Assembly: GCA_030591105.1 (NCBI GenBank)
Contig: JAUVBS010000170.1
Location: 1-5,463 of the forward strand
From: a bacterium
Lineage (GTDB): Bacteria; Krumholzibacteriota; Krumholzibacteriia; LZORAL124-64-63
Length of the DNA: 5,463 nt
Direction: 5' to 3'
Both the position numbers and the translations under genes were made by a program. This document shows, piece by piece, positions 1 through 5,463 of the stretch. The notes beneath the pieces were generated by a model. It was not told the origin of the DNA. It worked only from the letters and a program-made list of their open reading frames with translations, and ran no database searches. Positions within the stretch are counted from its first letter, which is position 1. Each line of letters starts with the position of its first letter.

Positions 1-951
1 CACCTCACTCCGCGGATGCTAGCCGACGAAGCGCGCAAACTGGCACGCAGCTCGGGGATGACCTGTCGGGTGATGGGGCCGGCCGAACTGAGCCGCCGCC
101 ACATGGGGGGGATCCTCGGCGTGGCGCGAGGCAGCGGTGAGCCACCGCGTTTGATCGTGCTGGAGTCGCGCGGACCGCAGCGACGTAGTGGTGCCAAGAG
201 TGGCGGTCCCCGCAAGGAGTGGCCGCTGATCGCCCTGGTAGGCAAGGGTGTGACCTTCGACGCCGGCGGTATCTCGCTCAAGCCGGCGGCGAAGATGGAT
301 CTGATGAAATCGGACATGGCTGGGGCGGCGGCGGTGCTCGGTGCCACCTTGATCGCGAGTCAGTTGAAGCTGCCGGTCCGGCTGGTGACGATCGTCCCGG
401 CGGCGGAGAACATGCCCGACGGTGAAGCGATCAAGCCGGCCGATGTGTTGAAGATGGCCTCGGGCGAGACGGTCGAAGTTCTCAATACCGACGCCGAGGG
501 TCGGCTGTTGCTGGCCGACGCGCTCACCTACGCGGGCAACCACCGACCCGACTACTTGATCGACGCCGCGACGCTGACCGGGTCGTGCGCCGTGGCGCTG
601 GGCAAGCACTTCGCCGGTCTGATGAGTGACGACGGCGAGCTGGTCGACGTGCTGCAGCAGGCTGGTGGCGAGACCTTCGAGCGTGTCTGGCACTTGCCGT
701 TGATCGACGCGCATCGCAAGGCGATGGAGGGTAGCGTCAGCGACTACAAGAACCTGGGCGGCGGGCGTGAGGCCGGTATGTCGACCGCCGCTGCCTTCCT
801 CTCTTTCTTCGTCCCCGACGGTTTGGCCTGGGCCCACCTGGACATCGCTGGCGTAGCCTGGGCCGACAGCGCCGGGCCGGTCCAGCCCAAGGGGGCGACG
901 GGGTTCGGGGCGCGTCTGTTGGCGCGGGCGGTCCAGATCCTTGCCGGCTGA
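1..951 (+). CDS. pepA: Leucyl aminopeptidase (peptidase family M17), C-terminal part, cut at the window start
   Basis: This is a cytosolic two-metal aminopeptidase that removes N-terminal residues, classically leucine, from peptides; family members are usually hexamers. The frame is open from base 1 and the first codons read HLTPRMLA, the family's conserved LTP segment, so the ATG at 16 is internal and not the start. All expected active-site residues are visible. VGKGVTFDAGG supplies metal-ligand Lys (codon 244) and Asp (259), GISLKP the catalytic Lys (280), and MKSDMAGAAAV a ligand Asp (313). NTDAEGRLLLADAL supplies Asp (490), Glu (496) and the catalytic Arg (502). Their spacing matches E. 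coli PepA (K270, D275, K282, D293, D352, E354, R356) exactly. By that alignment roughly 190 N-terminal residues lie upstream. The C-terminus (PKGATGFGARLL) is complete and ends at TGA 949-951, overlapping the MATE gene by 11 bases. DNA-binding or transcriptional roles known for some PepA proteins cannot be judged here. Confidence 0.96.
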   Translation, partial: HLTPRMLADEARKLARSSGMTCRVMGPAELSRRHMGGILGVARGSGEPPRLIVLESRGPQRRSGAKSGGPRKEWPLIALVGKGVTFDAGGISLKPAAKMDLMKSDMAGAAAVLGATLIASQLKLPVRLVTIVPAAENMPDGEAIKPADVLKMASGETVEVLNTDAEGRLLLADALTYAGNHRPDYLIDAATLTGSCAVALGKHFAGLMSDDGELVDVLQQAGGETFERVWHLPLIDAHRKAMEGSVSDYKNLGGGREAGMSTAAAFLSFFVPDGLAWAHLDIAGVAWADSAGPVQPKGATGFGARLLARAVQILAG

Positions 952-2296
952 CGGTGCACACCGGACGTGGGCCAGCCTGCTGAGTCACCTGGCGGAGTTG
1001 GCGATACCGGTCGTGCTGGCCAGTGTAGCCCAGACGCTCATGGGGCTGGTCGATACCTTGATGGTCGGCCGCCTCGGCGAGACCCCCATCGCCGCGGTCG
1101 GTCTGGCGACTCTTCTGTTCAGCGCCGTAGCGACGACTCTCAAGGCCCTTGATGTCGCGGCGCAGACCTTCACCGCCCGGCGGGTGGGCGCTGGGCGCAG
1201 TGACGAGGTCGGCGCGATCCTGGCCACTGCCTTGTCTTGTAGCCTGGTGTTCGGAGCTCTGCTGAGCTTGGTCGGCATGCTGTGGCCCGACGCCATGCTG
1301 CGGCTGGTCAGCGCCGATCCGGAGATTCACCGCCTCGGTGGCCGTTACCTCGTTTTCCGCTACGCCGGCCTCGTGCCGCTGCTGGTGCTGTTCATGCTGC
1401 GCGGGGTTTTCGATGGCATCGGCTGGACGCGCGTCGGTATGGTTGTCGGCGTCGGGATGAACTTGCTGAACATACTGCTGAACTGGGTGCTGATCTTTGG
1501 CAAGCTGGGAGCGCCCCAGCTCGGTGTGGCCGGTGCCGCTCTGGCGAGCAGCATCTCCGCCGTGGTCGCGGCCGTTGCCATCGCGATTTTCGGTTTGCGC
1601 CCGATGGTTCGCAAGCGGTTCCGCTTCTTCGCGCGCGGTAATCTCCAGCCCGGCTTGCTCGGACCGTTCCTGCGTGTGGGGTGGCCGCCAGCGCTGCAGA
1701 CGTTCGGCATCATCGTGGCGTTCCTGCTGTTCTTCTTCGTTTTGGGCAAGATCTCCACGCTCGCGGTCGCCGCGGGAAACGTGGTGATGCGTATCGCATC
1801 GCTGTCGCTGATGCCGGGTATCGGGGTCGCCATCGCGGTGCAGACGCTGGTCGGTCAGGCGCTCGGACGCGGCGACCGCGGTACGGCGGTACGGACCGGC
1901 TGGGGCGGTGTGGTGCTCGCGCTGTTATTGATGGGGGGGATGGGAATGCTGTTCGTCGCGATCCCCGAGACATTGCTCCGCGCCTTCTCGTCGAGTGATC
2001 GGTTGATCGCAGCCGGTATACCGATCCTGCGGCTGACGGGAGTAGCACAGTTGCTGGCGGCCGTCGGTGCACCGCTGGGCGGAGCGCTGCGCGGGGCGGG
2101 GGCGACGCGGCAGGTGATGGCCGTCGATGTCCTGGTCGGTTTTGGCTTGCTGGCACCGTGTGCGTACATTTTTGGCATTGTGCTCGACGGCGGATTGATC
2201 GGTGCCTGGCTCGGTCTGCTGATCTGGTTCTTCCTGTACGCCGCCGGTTTGACTGCGCTGTTCGTCAGGGGGCGCTGGCAGTACATCGAGATTTGA
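941..2296 (+). CDS. MATE family efflux transporter (NorM/DinF-like)
   Basis: This is an inner-membrane secondary transporter expected to export cationic drugs or metabolites in exchange for Na+ or H+. The 451-residue length fits the usual 12-helix family size. The protein is strongly hydrophobic and shows the internal duplication of two MatE halves. VDTLMVGRLGETPIAAVGLA (about 37-56) is mirrored by FVLGKISTLAVAAGNVV (266-282), RRVGAGRSDE (80-89) by GQALGRGDRG (305-314), and RGVFDGIGWTR (154-164) by GALRGAGATR (381-390). The start is uncertain. TTG 941 is chosen because it leaves a short N-terminal tail before helix 1, and the first in-frame ATG falls inside that helix; no clear Shine-Dalgarno precedes it. 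It overlaps the aminopeptidase stop by 11 bases, so translation is probably coupled. The substrate cannot be read from sequence, and the NorM, DinF and related subfamilies are not separated here. Confidence 0.93.
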   Translation: MPADGAHRTWASLLSHLAELAIPVVLASVAQTLMGLVDTLMVGRLGETPIAAVGLATLLFSAVATTLKALDVAAQTFTARRVGAGRSDEVGAILATALSCSLVFGALLSLVGMLWPDAMLRLVSADPEIHRLGGRYLVFRYAGLVPLLVLFMLRGVFDGIGWTRVGMVVGVGMNLLNILLNWVLIFGKLGAPQLGVAGAALASSISAVVAAVAIAIFGLRPMVRKRFRFFARGNLQPGLLGPFLRVGWPPALQTFGIIVAFLLFFFVLGKISTLAVAAGNVVMRIASLSLMPGIGVAIAVQTLVGQALGRGDRGTAVRTGWGGVVLALLLMGGMGMLFVAIPETLLRAFSSSDRLIAAGIPILRLTGVAQLLAAVGAPLGGALRGAGATRQVMAVDVLVGFGLLAPCAYIFGIVLDGGLIGAWLGLLIWFFLYAAGLTALFVRGRWQYIEI

Positions 2297-2317
2297 GTGC
2301 ACTGGCGAGAAAGCGAC

Positions 2318-3952
2318 ATGGCACGAAACGAAACAACAGCCGGCGACGGACGCCCCATCTACACGGTGGGCGAGGTCAACCGGGCGATCCAAACCGCCTT
2401 GCAGGCGTCGTTTCCCGACGTGGTGTGGGTGCGCGGTGAAGTCCAACGATTCCCGCTCGATGCCGCGCGTCGTAAACACATCTATTTCGAACTGCATGAG
2501 ACGGGCGGCGGAGGGGCGGCCGGCTTCCAGGTCCAGACGGCGATCCTGGGCTGGGACCGCGATCGATTCGGGCTCGGACGCTACCTCGACGGCAGCGACC
2601 CCGACCTGCAGATCCGCGATAAACTCGAGGTCTGCTTCGCCTGCAAGGTTGATTTCTACCCGCCCTACGGCCGATTGACGTTGAAGGTCGTCGGCGTGGA
2701 CAAGAGCTACGCCCTCGGCCGGCTCGAGGCGATCAGGCGCGAGACGCTGGCCTACCTGCAACAACAGCAGTTGCTAGAGCGCAACGCCCAGCTGCCGCTG
2801 GCGGAGCTGCCGCTGCGGGTGGGATTGATCACTTCGGCTGGTAGTGCGGCGGAACGCGATTTCCGTAGCGGTCTGGACGGTTCGCCTTACCCGTTCACGG
2901 TCGATATGATCGACTGTCGCATGATGGGCGAGCAGACCGAACGTCAGGTGATCCAGGCGCTCACTGCGCTGGCCGACCGCGGTGTCGATGTGATCGTGAT
3001 CACGCGCGGGGGCGGTTCGCGCGCCGATCTCTCCTGGTTCGATCAGAAAGCCATTGCGGTGACGATCGCCGAGTGCGAGGCGCCGGTGATCACCGCCATC
3101 GGGCACGAGATCGACCGCTCCATCGCTGATCTGGTGGCCCAGCGATCCTGCAAGACGCCGACCGCGGCGGCGGAGTTTCTCGTGGCCCGTGTCGATGTGG
3201 CGGCCGAGCGACTCGCTGCGGTACAGGAAAGGCTGCTGGCGGAGATTGCGCTGCTGTGTGACCGTGCGGAGCGGCGGCTGCTCGTCGGTCGCGAACTCGC
3301 GGGGTTTTGTGAGCGGCGAATGCTCGGCGCACGGCTCGATCTGCACGCACGGCTCGGCCGGCTCGAGCGCAGCGTTGCTGCCCGCGTTGCGGGCTCTCGC
3401 CAAGAGCTAGCGGTCTACGGATCCCAGCTAGCAGCCAGGGTTCTGAGTGCTGTCGACCGTGCCGCGGTCGAGCAGATCCGGCGGCCCGTACGTCTGCTAC
3501 GTCTAGCGGAGCGGCCGTTGACGACGGCGCGCGCTACTCTGCGGCTGCTGCGCCCGCGTCTGATACCCGAGCGGCTCTTGAGGGTTTGGCCGCGCCTGCG
3601 GGACGACGGCGACGGCCGCATGAAGCGGTTGCAGCGTCTGGCCAGCGTAGTGCGTCAGCGCCGCACCGAACGTCTGGACCACCTGATGCAGAAAGTGCGC
3701 TTGCTCGATCCTCAACGATTGCTCGAGCGCGGTTATACGCTCACCTTCGACGCCAGCGGCGAGCCGATACGGCGGGCACGCGCGGTGGCGCCGGGTGATC
3801 GCATCGATACTCGATTTACCGACGGGCAAGTGGCGAGCGTCGTGCAGCCCGGCGGCGCCGTCGGTTCCGACCACACCCGTCGCCAGATCAACAAAGGAGC
3901 ACGACGTGACGGAAAGAAAGAAGACTCCGGCCAAGAAACTCTCTTTCGGTGA
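2318..3952 (+). CDS. xseA: Exodeoxyribonuclease VII large subunit
   Basis: This is the catalytic subunit of exonuclease VII, which with XseB cuts single-stranded DNA from both ends into oligonucleotides during repair. Counting from ATG 2318 (544 residues), an N-terminal OB-fold domain spans about 13-125 (YTVGEVNRAIQ, VWVRGEV, YPPYGRLTLKV). The catalytic domain covers about 165-290, with GLITSAGSAAERD (Asp181), ITRGGGSRADLSWFD (Arg230), IGHEIDRSIAD (His263, Asp266) and KTPTAAAE. Arg230, His263 and Asp266 have the same spacing as E. coli R205, H238 and D241. An Arg/Leu-rich helical region (about 290-465) is the expected XseB-binding coiled coil. The conserved C-terminal LLDPQRLLERGYTLT and DGQVASVV follow. 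It is longer than E. coli XseA (456 residues), mainly in the helical region and a tail of about 34 residues past the last conserved strand. A GTG at 2297, directly after the MATE stop, is an alternative start adding 7 residues; the ATG is preferred, with weak purine-rich GAGAAAG at 2307-2313. Confidence 0.96.
   Translation: MARNETTAGDGRPIYTVGEVNRAIQTALQASFPDVVWVRGEVQRFPLDAARRKHIYFELHETGGGGAAGFQVQTAILGWDRDRFGLGRYLDGSDPDLQIRDKLEVCFACKVDFYPPYGRLTLKVVGVDKSYALGRLEAIRRETLAYLQQQQLLERNAQLPLAELPLRVGLITSAGSAAERDFRSGLDGSPYPFTVDMIDCRMMGEQTERQVIQALTALADRGVDVIVITRGGGSRADLSWFDQKAIAVTIAECEAPVITAIGHEIDRSIADLVAQRSCKTPTAAAEFLVARVDVAAERLAAVQERLLAEIALLCDRAERRLLVGRELAGFCERRMLGARLDLHARLGRLERSVAARVAGSRQELAVYGSQLAARVLSAVDRAAVEQIRRPVRLLRLAERPLTTARATLRLLRPRLIPERLLRVWPRLRDDGDGRMKRLQRLASVVRQRRTERLDHLMQKVRLLDPQRLLERGYTLTFDASGEPIRRARAVAPGDRIDTRFTDGQVASVVQPGGAVGSDHTRRQINKGARRDGKKEDSGQETLFR
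3893..3899 (+). promoter_or_regulatory. Shine-Dalgarno of xseB, inside xseA
   Basis: AAAGGAG lies six bases before GTG 3906 and is the strongest ribosome binding site in the window. It decides the xseB start: the frame is open further upstream to an ATG at 3795, but that extension (MIASILDLPTG...) is xseA read in another frame and resembles no XseB N-terminus. Because the site sits within xseA coding sequence, ribosomes finishing xseA pass over it. Confidence 0.85.
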
Positions 3953-4187
3953 GGCAGTCGGCGAGGTCGAGCAGATCCTCGAACGTCTGGAACAGGAAGA
4001 GGTCGATATCGACGATCTGGGCCGCGAGGTGCAGCGGGCGGTCGAGTTGATCAAGGTCTGCCGCGAGAAGCTGGCGCGGACCGACCGCGAGGTTCGCGAG
4101 CTGGTTGCCGACTTGCAAGAGTCAAACGACGAGCAGATGGTCGCCGAGCCGACCGGCGACGCCGACTCGAACGAAGCGCCGTTCTGA
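3906..4187 (+). CDS. xseB: Exodeoxyribonuclease VII small subunit
   Basis: This is the small helical subunit that binds the coiled-coil region of XseA in several copies and is needed for active exonuclease VII. The product is 93 residues, close to the 80 of E. coli XseB, with the family pattern KLSFGEAVGEVEQILERLEQEEVDIDDLGREVQRAVELIKVCREKLARTDREV. This corresponds to the conserved SFEEAL-ELE-IV-LE segment followed by the second helix with its CREKL motif. A short acidic, polar tail (DEQMVAEPTGDADSNEAPF) follows. The GTG start is fixed by AAAGGAG six bases upstream and by the fit to family length. It overlaps the end of xseA by 47 bases in a different frame, which suggests coupled translation of the two subunits. 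The stop is one base before the ABC ATPase start. Confidence 0.95.
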   Translation: MTERKKTPAKKLSFGEAVGEVEQILERLEQEEVDIDDLGREVQRAVELIKVCREKLARTDREVRELVADLQESNDEQMVAEPTGDADSNEAPF

Positions 4188-4188
4188 C

Positions 4189-5247
4189 GTGGCGGCGTTG
4201 ATCCAGGTCCGCGATCTCACCAAGGATTACGCCATGACCCGGCGCCGCGAGGGGGTGCTCGGGGGGCTGATCGATCTGATCGCCCCGCGGAAGCATACCT
4301 TGCGGGCCGTGGACGGCGTCAATTTCACCATCGACCGTGGCGAAATGGTCGGTTACATCGGTGCGAACGGCGCCGGCAAATCGACGACGATCAAGATGCT
4401 GACCGGAATCCTGACCCCGACCAGCGGCGAAGTCAGTGTCGGCGGTATGGTGCCGTACCGGCAACGGCAGCAGTACACCCGCCACATCGGCGTGGTCTTC
4501 GGCCAGCGTACGCAGCTATGGTGGGATCTGGCGGTGGTCGAGTCTTTCCGTCTGTTGCAGAAGATCTACGAAGTGCCGCCGGCGATTTACAACGTGCAGA
4601 TGGATCTGTTCGACCACCTGCTCGAGATCGGTAAGGTGCTTCACCAGCCGGTGCGCAAGCTCTCGCTGGGGCAACGTATGCGCTGCGAGCTGGCCGCCGC
4701 TCTGCTCCACCGGCCGAGCATCCTTTTCCTGGATGAGCCTACCATCGGTCTCGACGTTGTTGCCAAGCAAAACGTACGCACCTTCTTGCGCGAGGCGCGC
4801 GACCGGCTCGGCACCACCATAATCTTGACCACCCACGATCTGGGCGACATCGAGCAGCTCTGCCGGCGGATCATCATCATCGACCGCGGAGCAGTCCTGT
4901 ACGACGGGTTGCTGGCCGATCTGAAGCAGCGGCTCGGCCACCGTGTGCAGTTGCACCTGGAGTTGCGAGAGTCGGTGGCCAGCGACGAACTGGCCCGGTT
5001 GACCGACCCGCTACCGGTGCGGTGGACCGAGCGCCAGGCTGGTGAGCACCTGGCGGAGTTCAGTCGTCTGGAGGTCACCTCGGCCGAGGTGATCCAGCGC
5101 GTCATCGCCAGCCATCGGATCTCGGACCTGCACATCACCGAGCCGGATATCGAGGATGTGGTCCGGCAAATCTACCGGGACGGAATGTCGCCCGTCGGCG
5201 AAGCCGTGCCGAAGACGGACACCACGCAGGATCAGGCCGATGACTGA
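4189..5247 (+). CDS. ABC-2-type exporter ATP-binding protein (COG4586-like)
   Basis: This is the cytoplasmic ATPase subunit of an ABC exporter. From GTG 4189 it has 352 residues. Walker A is GANGAGKST (58-66, Lys64), the Q-loop is VVFGQRTQLWWDL (Gln106), and the signature is LSLGQRMRCELA (158-169), where canonical LSGGQ is replaced by LSLGQ. Walker B is ILFLDEP (Asp182, catalytic Glu183), the D-loop is GLD (187-189) and the H-loop His is 216. A 15-20 residue insertion (REGVLGGLIDLIAPRKH) between the first strands, the QLWWDL segment and the C-terminal EPDIEDVVRQIY are all typical, as I recall, of the uncharacterised COG4586 group, which pairs with COG4587/COG3694 permeases. The preferred start gives the normal N-terminus ALIQVRDLTKDY; the frame is open to an ATG at 4105, but that stretch overlaps xseB. 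No clear Shine-Dalgarno is seen, so coupling to xseB termination is likely. The substrate is unknown. It overlaps the next gene by 8 bases. Confidence 0.94.
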   Translation: MAALIQVRDLTKDYAMTRRREGVLGGLIDLIAPRKHTLRAVDGVNFTIDRGEMVGYIGANGAGKSTTIKMLTGILTPTSGEVSVGGMVPYRQRQQYTRHIGVVFGQRTQLWWDLAVVESFRLLQKIYEVPPAIYNVQMDLFDHLLEIGKVLHQPVRKLSLGQRMRCELAAALLHRPSILFLDEPTIGLDVVAKQNVRTFLREARDRLGTTIILTTHDLGDIEQLCRRIIIIDRGAVLYDGLLADLKQRLGHRVQLHLELRESVASDELARLTDPLPVRWTERQAGEHLAEFSRLEVTSAEVIQRVIASHRISDLHITEPDIEDVVRQIYRDGMSPVGEAVPKTDTTQDQADD

Positions 5248-5463
5248 CCGCGCCCCGGCACAGCCGGCCGCAGCCGCGGCGATACCCCGTGAGGAGGCCG
5301 ACCTGCTCGAGCCGTGGCGGCGGCACGGCCTTGCATCGTTGCGGCTCTATCTGAACTTCATTCGCCTGGCGTTCTTGAAGTTCCTCGCCTTCCGCCTGCG
5401 CTACTACACCGGGGTGGTCTCCTACACCATTTTTGTCGCCGGGAATTACTACCTCTTTTCGGC
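5240..5463 (+). CDS. Probable ABC-2-type permease subunit, N-terminal fragment, cut at the window end
   Basis: The first 74 codons of a membrane protein are present, with no stop before the window edge. A hydrophilic, Ala/Pro-rich N-terminus (MTDRAPAQPAAAAAIPREEA) is followed by a basic amphipathic stretch (about 26-55, LRLYLNFIRLAFLKFLAFRLRYYTG) and the start of the first membrane helix (VVSYTIFVAGNYYLF). The pattern of a K/R-rich segment with AxRLRYxxG leading into helix 1 resembles the COG4587/COG3694 permeases that accompany COG4586 ATPases. The ATG overlaps the ATPase stop within ATGACTGA (5240-5247), with AGGA at 5228-5231 as a plausible ribosome binding site. It is therefore most likely the membrane partner of that ATPase. 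Family assignment rests mainly on context because so little of the protein is visible. Confidence 0.8.
   Translation, partial: MTDRAPAQPAAAAAIPREEADLLEPWRRHGLASLRLYLNFIRLAFLKFLAFRLRYYTGVVSYTIFVAGNYYLFS

Noticed and set aside
19..837. Long open frame on the minus strand (272 residues) opposite the aminopeptidase
   Set aside because: It lies wholly antisense to an M17 peptidase with every catalytic residue intact. Its translation is rich in Arg, Gln, His and Gly with no recognisable domain, as expected for antisense frames in GC-rich DNA.
1925..1943. Runs of seven G near 105-111 and 1933-1939, considered as phase-variable tracts
   Set aside because: Both are short and sit in conserved coding sequence of intact frames in GC-rich DNA. 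Nothing suggests slippage control.
2297..2317. GTG 2297 as the xseA start, giving TGAGTG contact with the MATE stop
   Set aside because: It is possible, but the added residues (MHWRESD) match no family feature. ATG 2318 has a weak purine-rich stretch at a sensible distance, so the ATG is preferred without certainty.
1925..2764. Long open frame on the minus strand (279 residues) across the MATE/xseA junction
   Set aside because: It is antisense to two well-supported genes, and its composition looks like a shadow frame with no motif or ribosome binding site that stands out.
3795..3905. Extended xseB start at ATG 3795
   Set aside because: The extra 37 residues overlap conserved XseA coding sequence, do not resemble XseB, and lie before the strong AAAGGAG that serves GTG 3906.
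1..5463. CRISPR arrays, tRNA/rRNA genes, transposons, rho-independent terminators
   Set aside because: Reading both strands showed no spaced direct repeats, no tRNA-like cloverleaf, no transposase motifs and no GC hairpin followed by a T-run. Nearly all bases are within the six coding regions.

Overview
The window is a compact, GC-rich stretch with every supported gene on the + strand and almost no non-coding DNA. It holds six genes, the first and last cut by the window edges. In order they are: the C-terminal part of a leucyl aminopeptidase (M17 family), a MATE-family multidrug/Na+ efflux protein, the large and small subunits of exonuclease VII (xseA, xseB), the ATPase of an ABC-2-type exporter, and the N-terminus of its probable membrane partner.

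The layout suggests one transcription unit. Each junction is an overlap or a near contact: 11 bases between pepA and the MATE gene, about 21 bases between the MATE stop and the preferred xseA ATG, a 47-base overlap of xseA and xseB, 1 base between xseB and the ABC ATPase, and an 8-base overlap (ATGACTGA) between the ATPase and the permease. No gap is large enough for an ordinary promoter plus terminator, and I saw no terminator hairpin with a T-run. No RNA gene, CRISPR array, insertion sequence or attachment site is visible.

The products do not form one pathway. The aminopeptidase trims peptides in the cytosol, the MATE protein exports cations or drugs, exonuclease VII degrades single-stranded DNA in repair, and the ABC pair exports an unknown substrate. 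Co-transcription looks like packing of housekeeping genes rather than a dedicated system.

The high GC, frequent GTG/TTG starts and divergent XseA (SAGSAAERDF in place of the enterobacterial SPTGAA-type motif) suggest a GC-rich bacterium, perhaps of the former Deltaproteobacteria or a related uncultured lineage. That placement is a guess from style and was not tested by a search. I found no convincing evidence for a previously undescribed system. The most unusual points are the long xseA/xseB overlap and the extra XseA tail it creates, which ends in a sequence resembling a sliding-clamp-binding motif.
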